Assembly (NCBI GenBank): GCA_963650385.1
Contig: CAVJLL010000009.1
Coordinates: 5,465 to 69,464 of the forward strand
Source: CAG-791 sp963650385
Lineage (GTDB): Bacteria; Bacillota; Clostridia; Lachnospirales; Lachnospiraceae
DNA: 64,000 nt
Direction: 5' to 3'
In this document: positions 9,487 through 17,861 of the stretch, in pieces
Position numbering within the stretch: position 1 is the stretch's first letter
Layout of the letters: the number at the start of each line of letters is the position of its first letter
The notes under the pieces: generated by a model
Database searches by the model: none
Seen by the model: only the letters and a program-made list of their open reading frames with translations
What the model was told of the DNA's origin: nothing
Position numbers and translations under genes: made by a program

Positions 9487-10656
9487 ATGAGCAAAATTAT
9501 ACTGACCGGCGACCGTCCGACGGGGCGCCTTCACATCGGACATTATGTGGGATCTCTCCGCCGGAGAGTGGAGCTGCAGAATCGGGGGGATTTTGATGAG
9601 ATCAACATCATGATTGCCGATGCGCAGGCTCTTACGGACAATGCAGACAACCCGGAAAAGGTCCGGCAGAATATCATCAATGTGGCACTGGATTATCTTT
9701 CGGCCGGCATCGATCCGGAGAAAACAACGATTCTCATCCAGTCGGCAATTCCGGAGCTGACAGAGCTGACCTTCTACTATGCCAATCTGGTTACCGTGGC
9801 AAGACTGCAGAGAAATCCTACGGTAAAGGCAGAGCTGGGGATGCGCGGCTTCGGGAGCAGCATTCCGGTCGGATTCTTCACGTATCCGATTTCGCAGGCG
9901 GCAGACATTACCGCCTTCAAGGCCAACACCGTTCCTGCGGGCGAGGACCAGGAGCCGATGATCGAGCAGACAAGAGAGATTGTCCGCAGCTTTAATCATA
10001 CCTATCAGTGCGATGTCCTGGTGGAGCCGGAGATTCTGCTGCCAGAGAATCAGGCGTCCATGCGTCTGCCGGGGACCGACGGCAAGGAGAAGATGAGCAA
10101 GTCCCTCGGCAACTGCATCTACCTTTCGGAGGAGCCGGAGGATATTAAGAAGAAGGTCATGAGCATGTTCACGGATCCGGATCATCTGCGCATCGAGGAC
10201 CCGGGAAAGATCGAAGGCAATACGGTATTCATCTATCTGGACGCCTTTGCAAGGCCGGAGCACTTTGCGGAATTCCTGCCGGAGTATGCCGGCATGGAGG
10301 AGCTCAAGGACCATTACCGGCGAGGCGGTCTCGGCGACGTAAAGGTCAAGAAATTCCTGAACAACGTGCTGCAGACAACGCTGGAGCCGATCCGCCTGCG
10401 CCGCCGCGACTACGAGAAGAACATCGATTATGTCTATGAGGTCCTGAAGAAGGGAACCGAGAAGGCAGAGGAGAAGGCAGCCAGAACCCTTCATGAGGTG
10501 AAGGATGCCATGCGGATCAATTACTTTGACGACAAGGAGCTGATTCTGCAGCAGCAGAAGGAATTTGATGAGGCGGCAAGGCTGCGCGAGCAGCAGGAGG
10601 CCAGAAAGCAGAGAAGCCGCGAGGCCAATCAGAAGAAACAGCAGAACCCTATGTGA
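9487..10656 (+). CDS. trpS: Tryptophan--tRNA ligase
   Basis: Charges tRNA-Trp with tryptophan. Class I synthetase with HIGH at residues 16-19 and KMSKS near residue 201 (GKEKMSKSLGN). The ATG at 9487 is chosen because AAAGGA lies just upstream and the protein then begins directly with SKIILTGDRPTGRLHIGH; an in-frame start 16 codons earlier adds non-conserved residues. 389 residues is somewhat longer than the usual 330-350 because of a charged C-terminal tail with poly-Gln/Arg content (about residues 350-389). The cognate tRNA-Trp is at 49652. Confidence 0.95.
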   Translation: MSKIILTGDRPTGRLHIGHYVGSLRRRVELQNRGDFDEINIMIADAQALTDNADNPEKVRQNIINVALDYLSAGIDPEKTTILIQSAIPELTELTFYYANLVTVARLQRNPTVKAELGMRGFGSSIPVGFFTYPISQAADITAFKANTVPAGEDQEPMIEQTREIVRSFNHTYQCDVLVEPEILLPENQASMRLPGTDGKEKMSKSLGNCIYLSEEPEDIKKKVMSMFTDPDHLRIEDPGKIEGNTVFIYLDAFARPEHFAEFLPEYAGMEELKDHYRRGGLGDVKVKKFLNNVLQTTLEPIRLRRRDYEKNIDYVYEVLKKGTEKAEEKAARTLHEVKDAMRINYFDDKELILQQQKEFDEAARLREQQEARKQRSREANQKKQQNPM

Positions 10657-10733
10657 CGCGCAGACTGACGCTGCAGAGCATGGGATTTTCGCAGAAGCAG
10701 AGTAAGAAGGAGACATTCCGGGAGGAAACGAAG

Positions 10734-11750
10734 ATGAAGATCTTGGTAACAGGCGGTGCAGGATTCATTGGAAGTCATACGGTGGTTGAGCTGCAAAGTG
10801 CAGGGCACGAGCCAGTGATTCTGGACAATCTCTACAATGCAAGCGAAAAGGTGCTGGGCCGGATTGAAGCCATCACCGGGAAAAAGGTTCCCTTTTACAA
10901 GGTGGATATCCGGGACCGTGAGGGGCTGCAGCACGTGTTCGAGACGGAAAAGCCCGAGGCAGTCATTCATTTTGCAGGACTCAAGGCGGTGGGCGAGTCG
11001 GTTCATAAGCCCTGGGAATATTATGACAACAACATCACAGGAACTCTGACGCTGGTGGATGTGATGCGTCAGAATGGCTGTAAGAACATTATTTTCTCGT
11101 CATCGGCTACGGTTTACGGAGATCCTGCGTTCGTGCCGATTACCGAGGAGTGCCCGAAGGGACAGTGCACGAATCCTTACGGATGGACCAAGTCCATGCT
11201 GGAGCAGATTCTGCGTGACATTCAGTTTGCAGATCCGACCTGGAATGTGATCCTTCTGCGCTACTTTAATCCGATCGGCGCGCACAAATCCGGCACGATG
11301 GGTGAAAATCCCAACGGCATCCCGAACAATCTGATGCCGTACATCACACAGGTGGCCGTCGGCAAGCTGGAGAAGCTCCATGTTTACGGAAATGATTACA
11401 ATACACCGGACGGCACCGGCGTCCGCGATTACATTCACGTGGTTGATCTTGCAAAGGGCCATGTCTGCGCACTGAAAAAGCTCGCGCCCGGCTCCGGCCT
11501 TTCCATTTACAATCTCGGCACCGGCGTCGGCTACAGCGTTCTGGATATTGTGAAGAACTTTGAAGAAGCGACCGGCAAAAAGATTCCTTACGTGATCGAC
11601 GGAAGGCGTGCCGGTGACATTGCTACCTGCTACTGCTCTGCGGCGAAGGCCCGGGAGGAGCTTGGCTGGGAAGCGGAGAACGGGATTCGGGAGATGTGTG
11701 AGGATTCCTGGAGATGGCAGAGTCAGAACCCCAACGGGTACGGCGACTGA
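10734..11750 (+). CDS. galE: UDP-glucose 4-epimerase
   Basis: Interconverts UDP-glucose and UDP-galactose with bound NAD, supplying galactose units for surface glycans. Short-chain dehydrogenase fold: GGAGFIGSHT near the N-terminus, SSSATVYGDP around residues 122-131, and the YxxxK pair as YGWTKSMLE. 338 residues, the standard length. GGGAGG lies eight bases before the ATG. The open frame extends 27 codons upstream without conservation. Position downstream of the polysaccharide cluster is consistent with sugar-nucleotide supply. Confidence 0.95.
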   Translation: MKILVTGGAGFIGSHTVVELQSAGHEPVILDNLYNASEKVLGRIEAITGKKVPFYKVDIRDREGLQHVFETEKPEAVIHFAGLKAVGESVHKPWEYYDNNITGTLTLVDVMRQNGCKNIIFSSSATVYGDPAFVPITEECPKGQCTNPYGWTKSMLEQILRDIQFADPTWNVILLRYFNPIGAHKSGTMGENPNGIPNNLMPYITQVAVGKLEKLHVYGNDYNTPDGTGVRDYIHVVDLAKGHVCALKKLAPGSGLSIYNLGTGVGYSVLDIVKNFEEATGKKIPYVIDGRRAGDIATCYCSAAKAREELGWEAENGIREMCEDSWRWQSQNPNGYGD

Positions 11751-11812
11751 CGCGGTACCGGAAAGCGTTCAGCGGCTGCAGATGGACAGACACAAGGTGA
11801 GGGATTGCGGAT

Positions 11813-12097
11813 ATGTTCCGGTTGTGGGCCAAGGAGTGGCATGAAGGTCATTTGATTCAGGAGATGACGGTGGAGGATCCGGGAGAGGACACCCGCACGC
11901 ACAAGGTGCTGCATGCCCTGACTGCTGCGTGCAGAGCCTTTGATCTTGCAGAGCCGATCTGGCTGGATCAGAACATCCGTGATTTCCGGCAGCGGGCCAA
12001 ATGCAGATTTACGCAGGACAGTTTTGTGGAGGAGATTCCCTTTGACTATCTTGAAATAGAGATCGTGGAGGAGGATCCGGATTTCTTTTTGACGTAG
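11813..12097 (+). CDS. Small protein of unknown function (94 aa)
   Basis: Not recognised. An acidic soluble protein with many aromatic residues, MFRLWAKEWHEGHLIQE at the start and an acidic end (EIEIVEEDPDFF). A GAGGG-type ribosome site precedes the ATG. Codon choice resembles neighbouring genes and the reading frame is the only plausible one in the gap between galE and the MBOAT gene, so it is probably real. No membrane segment, no cysteine cluster. Confidence 0.6.
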   Translation: MFRLWAKEWHEGHLIQEMTVEDPGEDTRTHKVLHALTAACRAFDLAEPIWLDQNIRDFRQRAKCRFTQDSFVEEIPFDYLEIEIVEEDPDFFLT

Positions 12098-12166
12098 CGC
12101 CCGGAAGGCAGAGCAGCATCCGGAAGCCGATGCAGCTTGCGGCGGTGCGTTCGGTGCACGTGCATC

Positions 12167-13759
12167 ATGGATTTGTTCTCGTTACAGTATTTCCTTTTTA
12201 TTACAATAGGTCTTTTGGTTTATTACCTGCTGCCGCGGCTGATCCCCGCGGCGGCTTGTTTTCAATGGGTCATTCTGCTGGCGGCGAGCCTGGCCTTTTA
12301 TGCGTCGTCCTCCGGGTGGACGCTGCTGCTCCTTTTGACAACGGCAGCCAGCATCTACGGAGGCGGAAGGCTTCTGGCATTTCTGGATGCGGATTTTGCA
12401 GAGCGCAAAAAGAAGGGCTTTGCGGACCGTGCGCAGCAGAAAGCGTTCCGCGGCCGTCTGCAGCACCAAAAGCGGCTGGTCCTTGCGGGGTGTCTGCTGC
12501 TGAATTTCGGCATATTGGCATGGCTTAAGTATTTTGCAGTGCTGCTGCCCGGAAACCGCGGCATTCTGCTCCCTCTTGGCATTTCCTTTTATACCTTCCA
12601 ATCGGTATCCTATCTGATCGATGTCTATAACGGCAAATACGCGGCGGAGAAAAGCTTTCCGCGTTTTGTGCTGTTCGTCTCCTGGTTTCCGCAGCTTTTG
12701 CAGGGGCCCATCGGCCGGTATGACCGTCTGCAGGAACAGCTCCTTGCGCGGCACCGGTTTGACGGCGAGGGATGCAAACGGGCACTTCTTCTGATTCTGT
12801 TCGGTCTCATGAAAAAGTATGCGGTTGCGGATATGCTCTCCGGCAGCATTGCTGCGGTTCTGGATTACGGGAACATAGGAGAACTTCCGGGAAGTCTGAT
12901 TGTGTTCTCCATTCTCCTGTACTCGGCCCAGCAGTATGCGGACTTTTCCGGCGGTATTGATATCGTTACCGGCGTTTCCGCACTATTCGGCGTCGAGCTG
13001 GCATGCAACTTCCGCCAGCCGTATTTCTCCGTTTCACTCGGCGATTTCTGGCGGCGCTGGCACATTTCCCTCGGCGCATGGATGCGCGACTATCTGTTTT
13101 ATCCGTTTGCACTTCTAAAGCCCATGCAGCGGTTTGGAAAATGGTGCATGGGAAGATTCGGGAAAAACGGCCGGCATCTGGGACGCGTCCTTCCGGCAGG
13201 AATCGCCAACCTGGTGGTCTTTCTGGTGGTGGGCATCTGGCACGGGCCGCAGCTGCATTATGTTCTCTGGGGACTGTACAACGGACTGGTTATCGCACTT
13301 TCCGACCTTACGGAGCCATTCTGGAAGGGACTTGCCGGGCGGATGCACTGGAATACGGACTCCCGGGGCGTTCACCGGTTTCGCATCGTGCGGACCTTCC
13401 TCATCGTGAACATCGGCTGGTACTTTGACCGGATCACGGATGCGGGAGAGTGCATGCAGGCCTTTGCGGCTACCTTTCTGCACTTTCAGCCGGCGGCCCT
13501 GATCGGAGGCATTCAGAGTCAGATCCTGAAACGCTCGACGGCCTTCAATATCGCAGGCGGGTATGCACTTGCAGCGCTGGGACTTGCAGTGGTATTTGCG
13601 GTCAGCCTGCAAAGAGAACGGGGCATGGATGTGTATGCCCGTTTTCAGGAAAAGCCGTTTCCTTTGCGGGCGGTTCTGCTGGCAGGGATGATGCTGATGG
13701 TCGCTGCGTCCTTCCTGTTTACAGAGTCAGCGGGGGGATTTATGTATGCGAATTTCTGA
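12167..13759 (+). CDS. MBOAT family O-acyltransferase (AlgI/DltB-like)
   Basis: Membrane-bound acyltransferase moving acyl or aminoacyl groups to extracellular polymers. 530 residues with about ten hydrophobic helices. The conserved core is present: FWRRWHISLGAWMRDYLFYP, then VGIWHGPQLHYVLWGLYNG with the invariant membrane histidine of the family (WHG). The ATG at 12167 is preferred to a TTG 10 codons earlier because hydrophobic sequence begins at once. It overlaps by 14 bases with the SGNH-like gene. This two-gene arrangement is like algI-algJ and dltB-dltD. The polymer and acyl donor are unknown; the adenylating enzyme and carrier protein at 26542-29752 are candidate suppliers. Confidence 0.88.
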   Translation: MDLFSLQYFLFITIGLLVYYLLPRLIPAAACFQWVILLAASLAFYASSSGWTLLLLLTTAASIYGGGRLLAFLDADFAERKKKGFADRAQQKAFRGRLQHQKRLVLAGCLLLNFGILAWLKYFAVLLPGNRGILLPLGISFYTFQSVSYLIDVYNGKYAAEKSFPRFVLFVSWFPQLLQGPIGRYDRLQEQLLARHRFDGEGCKRALLLILFGLMKKYAVADMLSGSIAAVLDYGNIGELPGSLIVFSILLYSAQQYADFSGGIDIVTGVSALFGVELACNFRQPYFSVSLGDFWRRWHISLGAWMRDYLFYPFALLKPMQRFGKWCMGRFGKNGRHLGRVLPAGIANLVVFLVVGIWHGPQLHYVLWGLYNGLVIALSDLTEPFWKGLAGRMHWNTDSRGVHRFRIVRTFLIVNIGWYFDRITDAGECMQAFAATFLHFQPAALIGGIQSQILKRSTAFNIAGGYALAALGLAVVFAVSLQRERGMDVYARFQEKPFPLRAVLLAGMMLMVAASFLFTESAGGFMYANF

Positions 13760-14876
13760 TTCATCAAAAGCCGCGCAGCGAAGAGAAGGCGGGCCGGTGC
13801 CGGAGACGGGAGCGGCCTGCGGCGTGCACGGCCGCAGAGGTACCGTGGGAAAGGTGATGCTTCTTATTGCACTCCTTCTGCTGCTGAACGCGGGCCTTTG
13901 CATCGTGCTGGAGCCGTTCAAAAGCTCCTCGCTGGAAATGTGGGAGAACTTTCACGCGCAGGAGTCCCTGGATGCGGTTTATACAGGAACGTCCCAGTGT
14001 CTTCTCGGAATCGATCCTTCGGTTCTGGACGAGGCGTGCGGCACGCACTCCTACAACATGGCGACCAATATGCAGTCGCTTGCCAACTCCGAAGAGGCGA
14101 TTGCATCTGCAATCCGGGAATACGGCATTCAAAACGCAGTGCTGGTGGTGGATCATGAGCTGTTGAATACCAGCCGCAGCGAGAACAGCCGGGCCGATCA
14201 GAGCTTCTGGCACGGAAAAGCGGAGGCTGAGAGCTCCCTGTCGGCACGCATTGCGGATGATGTGACGTTTATGACCTCCGACAGCTTTATCGGCACGCCG
14301 TCGAGCCTCACGTACCTGATGCCCTGGGTATACAACCGCACTTCAAATGTGCAGCTCACCCTCCGGGAAAAGAGGGCAGGAAGCGTTCTGGATGCGTCGG
14401 GACACCGGACGAAAGAGGGATTCCAGCCCTCGGAGGAGGTGCTGAGTCCGGATGTGCAGTTCATAGCCTGGGAGGAAGCGGACGAATGGGATGAGGAGGC
14501 AGTCAGCCTGCAGGAGCTCTGCATTTCCGACGAAAATCTTCAGGCACTTCGCAGCATCCGAGATCTGTGCAGCCGGGAACAGGTGAAGCTCACCGTGATC
14601 ATCGTGCCGTATCCGAATTGGCTGAGCATCTACCGCAAGGAAGACTATCTTGCGGCCGACCGGCAGCTCCGGAATCTCTTCGGGGATGCGGGCGATGCAT
14701 TCTATGATTTCAACCTCATTCTTCCGGAGTACTATGATGCCTCCGGGAATGAGTATTACAGCGATGTCGGCCATATGAACCGGAAAGGTGCAGAGCGGTT
14801 TTCGGCATTCCTTGCGGAGTTTTTCACAGCAGCGGAGCGCGGCGAGGACGTTGCAGGGTGGTTTCGGGATATGTAG
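13746..14876 (+). CDS. Membrane-anchored SGNH/DltD-AlgJ-like protein
   Basis: 376 residues. A positively charged N-terminus, one membrane anchor at about residues 35-55 (KVMLLIALLLLLNAGLCIVL), then an extracellular domain. YTGTSQCLLGIDPSVLDE (about residue 80) resembles the nucleophile region GSS of DltD/AlgJ-like SGNH proteins with T in the first position, and the C-terminal YYSDVGHMNRKGAERF provides the D-x-x-H pair (SDVGH). It overlaps the MBOAT stop by 14 bases with GGGGGG upstream, so the two are translationally coupled and probably act together in acyl transfer or polymer modification. The catalytic serine assignment (TGTSQ) is inference. Confidence 0.72.
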   Translation: MRISDSSKAAQRREGGPVPETGAACGVHGRRGTVGKVMLLIALLLLLNAGLCIVLEPFKSSSLEMWENFHAQESLDAVYTGTSQCLLGIDPSVLDEACGTHSYNMATNMQSLANSEEAIASAIREYGIQNAVLVVDHELLNTSRSENSRADQSFWHGKAEAESSLSARIADDVTFMTSDSFIGTPSSLTYLMPWVYNRTSNVQLTLREKRAGSVLDASGHRTKEGFQPSEEVLSPDVQFIAWEEADEWDEEAVSLQELCISDENLQALRSIRDLCSREQVKLTVIIVPYPNWLSIYRKEDYLAADRQLRNLFGDAGDAFYDFNLILPEYYDASGNEYYSDVGHMNRKGAERFSAFLAEFFTAAERGEDVAGWFRDM

Positions 14877-14883
14877 GCTATTG

Positions 14884-14925
14884 TATTGACGTCAGCCAGC
14901 GACGGGTCCTGACGGAGTTGTCCGC
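14884..14925 (+). repeat. Diverged copy of intergenic palindromic repeat family A
   Basis: Begins eight bases after the SGNH-like stop. CAGCCAGCGACGGG and GGAGTTGTCCG align, with gaps, to CAGCCAAACGACAGGG and GGAGAATGTCCG of the copy at 63926. Only partial similarity, so membership is tentative. Confidence 0.35.
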
Positions 14926-14939
14926 ACACCACTCCGGCG

Positions 14940-15003
14940 GTGTCGAAAACGCTCATAGATGGTACAATGGGTTGGAAAGCTGCCTGCTCCTGTGATGAGC
15001 AGG
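14940..15003 (+). promoter_or_regulatory. Candidate promoter and leader hairpin for pilB
   Basis: TACAAT at 14963-14968 with a weak GTGTCG -35 seventeen bases earlier. A 7-bp hairpin CCTGCTC/GAGCAGG (14983-14989 and 14997-15003) lies between it and the pilB start. I looked for a cyclic-di-GMP riboswitch, common before pilus genes in clostridia, and did not find its conserved core. Confidence 0.35.
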
Positions 15004-15031
15004 GTACGGATTTGCAAAGGGGATTACAGGC

Positions 15032-16714
15032 ATGAAAAGCAAACGACTGGGAGATATTCTGATTTCGGACGGTCTTCTGACCAATGAGCAGCTCGAGCAG
15101 GCGCTGGAGCAGCAGAAGCAGTCACACGAGCGTCTCGGAACGGTTCTGATTGAAAACGGCTATATCACGGAGCGCGAGCTCATCGATGCACTCCGCAATC
15201 AGCTGGGCATCGATTTCATCGATCTGACGAAAACAAACATTGATCCGTCCATGTCGCGCTATATCCCGAAATCACTGGCGCAGGAATATGAGATCGTTCC
15301 GATTCAGGTGGTCAGGGATAATCTGTTTCTGGCGATGTCGGATCCGCTGAACTTCATGGCAATTGAGCGTGCCAGGGACACCAGCCGCAAGAATATTGTA
15401 CCCATGATTGCGACGTCATCTGCGGTGCGGCATGCCATCAGCATTCTGTACGAAAATGTGAATGCGGCAGAGGCCATGGCTGCCATGCGGGCAGAGGCGG
15501 GCATCCGGGAGGATGCCGTTGTGGAAAGCGCGCAGGATACGTCCGAGGAGGGACCGACCATCCGGCTGGTCAATTCCATCATTGAGCGTGCCATGGTGGA
15601 GAGCTGCTCCGATATTCACATTGAGCCGACGGAGGAAGACATGCAGATCCGCATGCGCATCGACGGCCGGCTGCATAAAATCCTGACCATTCCGGCAGAT
15701 CTGAAGGATTCCGTGGTTTCCCGCATCAAGGTCATGTCGCACATGAACATTGTGGAGCGCCGGATTCCCCAGGACGGCCGCATCAGCATGAAGATCAAGG
15801 GGAAGGATGTCGACATGCGTGTGAACACGCTGCCGACCATCTACGGAGAGAAGATTGTTATTCGAATCCTGGGTAAGGATGAAAAGATGCTCACGCGAGA
15901 GGGCATCGGAATGATCTTTGAGGAAGACAACCGGAAGGTGGATCGGATCCTGGCCAACACGAGCGGCGTCATTATGATCGTGGGCCCCACCGGCTCCGGA
16001 AAGAGCTCGACCATGTTCACGCTGATTCGCGAGATGCTGAGCGAGAGCACCAATCTGGTGACGCTGGAGGATCCGGTCGAGTACAACATCCCGGGAGCCA
16101 CACAGGTGCAGATCAATGAAAAGGTCGGTCTGACCTTTGCGAGCGGGCTTCGCGCCATCCTGCGTCAGGATCCGGATATCATCTGCGTCGGTGAAATTCG
16201 TGACGGCGAGACGGCACAGATCGCCATGCGCGCAGCCATTACCGGCCACCTCGTAATTACAACCATTCATACCGAGGACGCGGTGACAGCCATCGACCGC
16301 TTAAAGGATATGGGCGTGGAGCCGTATCTGATCTCGGCAGGCCTTCGGGGCATTATTTCCCAGCGGCTTTTGCGGCGCGTGTGCCAGAGCTGTCGGGAGG
16401 AATACATTCCAAACGAGAAGCTGATGGCACTGGACGTTATCAAAATGCGGCCGGGCAGACATTTTTACCACGGAAAGGGGTGCGATCAGTGCTTCCACAC
16501 CGGATACCGCGGACGAATCGGAGCCTTTGAAATTCTCCTTATGAATGACGAGCTGCGAAAGGATATTACATCCGGCGCGGACAAGCAGACCTTCCGTGAG
16601 ACGGCCTCCAGAACCAGCGGGTATGTGACCATGCTGCAGAATGCGGAAAAGCTGGTGGAAGAGGGAATTACTACGGTGGAAGAGGTGCAGCGGACCATAC
16701 TGGTCACCGACTGA
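15032..16714 (+). CDS. pilB: Type IV pilus assembly ATPase PilB (GspE family)
   Basis: Cytoplasmic hexameric ATPase powering pilus extension. The N-terminal MshEN/T2SSE_N domain is clear (KRLGDILISDGLLTNEQLEQAL, about residues 3-70). The ATPase core has Walker A GPTGSGKSS near residue 318, an Asp box, Walker B RQDPDIICVGEIRD, and the His box HLVITTIHTEDA. A four-cysteine zinc site follows (CQSC and CDQC, about residues 452-490). 560 residues, normal. It starts a three-gene run pilB-pilT-pilC. Confidence 0.93.
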   Translation: MKSKRLGDILISDGLLTNEQLEQALEQQKQSHERLGTVLIENGYITERELIDALRNQLGIDFIDLTKTNIDPSMSRYIPKSLAQEYEIVPIQVVRDNLFLAMSDPLNFMAIERARDTSRKNIVPMIATSSAVRHAISILYENVNAAEAMAAMRAEAGIREDAVVESAQDTSEEGPTIRLVNSIIERAMVESCSDIHIEPTEEDMQIRMRIDGRLHKILTIPADLKDSVVSRIKVMSHMNIVERRIPQDGRISMKIKGKDVDMRVNTLPTIYGEKIVIRILGKDEKMLTREGIGMIFEEDNRKVDRILANTSGVIMIVGPTGSGKSSTMFTLIREMLSESTNLVTLEDPVEYNIPGATQVQINEKVGLTFASGLRAILRQDPDIICVGEIRDGETAQIAMRAAITGHLVITTIHTEDAVTAIDRLKDMGVEPYLISAGLRGIISQRLLRRVCQSCREEYIPNEKLMALDVIKMRPGRHFYHGKGCDQCFHTGYRGRIGAFEILLMNDELRKDITSGADKQTFRETASRTSGYVTMLQNAEKLVEEGITTVEEVQRTILVTD

Positions 16715-16766
16715 CAAATTCGCAATCCTGTCGGAGAATTCGCCTTCGCGAAATGCTCCTTGGGAC

Positions 16767-16787
16767 TGCCGCTGTAAAACAGCGGCA
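16767..16787 (+). other. Perfect 8-bp hairpin between pilB and pilT
   Basis: TGCCGCTG, loop TAAAA, CAGCGGCA. It lies just before the pilT ribosome site GGGAGG and is not followed by a T run, so it looks like an mRNA stability or processing element rather than a terminator. A second small stem (TTCGC-CTTC-GCGAA) precedes it. Confidence 0.5.
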
Positions 16788-16799
16788 TGGGAGGTAAAT

Positions 16800-17846
16800 A
16801 TGAACATCGAGGAGCTGATCAGGGAGGCGGCGCAGCGGCGCGCATCCGACATACATCTGATATGCGGGCTGCCGCCGAAGGTGCGCATTGACGGGCAGCT
16901 GGTCAATCTGTACCCGGAGCCTCTGGAGGATGCGGACTGCGAGCGGCTTGCGGGAGAGCTGGCAGGCAGGGCGTATGAATCCATGAAGAGCATCGGTGAG
17001 CTGGATTTTGCAAGGTCCATTGCCGGTGAGCGAATCCGTATCAACCTGTTCCGGCAGCAGGGACATGTCAGTGCGGCGCTGCGCATTCTGAGCAATACCA
17101 TTCCGCAGCTGGAGAGACTGGGACTTCCGGATGCTGTTTCTGCGTTTTCCGGCTATCAGCGCGGAATCATTCTGGTAACGGGAGAGACCGGCTCCGGCAA
17201 ATCCACTACGCTGGCCGCGATCCTGAACCAGATCAACCATACCAGAAGCGAGCACATCATCACGCTCGAGGATCCGATTGAGTACATCTATGAGCCGGAT
17301 CAGTGCATCATCAATCAGCGGGAAATCGGGACGGATACTGCGTCCTATGCAGCGGGGCTGCGCGCTTCGCTTCGCGAGGATCCGGACATCATTCTCATCG
17401 GAGAAATGCGGGATGCGGAGACGATGGACACGGCGATGACGGCGGCAGAGACGGGACATCTTGTTTTCGCGACGCTCCATACCAATTCCGCAGTCGAAAG
17501 CGTGGACCGCATCGTCGGCACATTCCCGGCGGACAAGCAGCCGCAGGTTCGCATGCAGCTCTCCACCACCATTCAGGCGGTGCTGTCGCAGCAGCTCCTT
17601 CCGAAGCGCGGCGGCGGGCGGGCGGCAGCCTGTGAGTGCATGATTGCAACACCTGCAATCCGCAACCTGATTCGTGAGGGACGCACGCCGCAGATGGCAT
17701 CGGCCATGCTGACCGGAGGAGACAGAGGGTCTGTGACCATGGACAACTGCCTCATCAATATGGCACTGGAAGGCAAAATAGAATTTCAGACGGCCATAGA
17801 CGCGGCGCATGATGCGGATTATGTTATTAAAAAGCTGAAGTTTTAG
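16800..17846 (+). CDS. pilT: Type IV pilus retraction ATPase PilT
   Basis: Hexameric ATPase that drives pilus retraction. Walker A GETGSGKST near residue 127, Asp box ITLEDPIEY, Walker B DPDIILIGEMRD and His box GHLVFATLHTNSA. 348 residues as usual for PilT. GGGAGG lies immediately upstream of ATG 16800; the longer open frame overlaps pilB and is rejected. It lacks the zinc site of PilB, which supports PilT rather than a second PilB. Gap to pilC is 15 bases. Confidence 0.93.
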   Translation: MNIEELIREAAQRRASDIHLICGLPPKVRIDGQLVNLYPEPLEDADCERLAGELAGRAYESMKSIGELDFARSIAGERIRINLFRQQGHVSAALRILSNTIPQLERLGLPDAVSAFSGYQRGIILVTGETGSGKSTTLAAILNQINHTRSEHIITLEDPIEYIYEPDQCIINQREIGTDTASYAAGLRASLREDPDIILIGEMRDAETMDTAMTAAETGHLVFATLHTNSAVESVDRIVGTFPADKQPQVRMQLSTTIQAVLSQQLLPKRGGGRAAACECMIATPAIRNLIREGRTPQMASAMLTGGDRGSVTMDNCLINMALEGKIEFQTAIDAAHDADYVIKKLKF

Positions 17847-17861
17847 GGTGGTACAACGGCG

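Noticed and set aside
14877..15031. Cyclic-di-GMP riboswitch before pilB
   Set aside because: Common before clostridial pilus genes, but the conserved core is not present; only one simple hairpin is seen.
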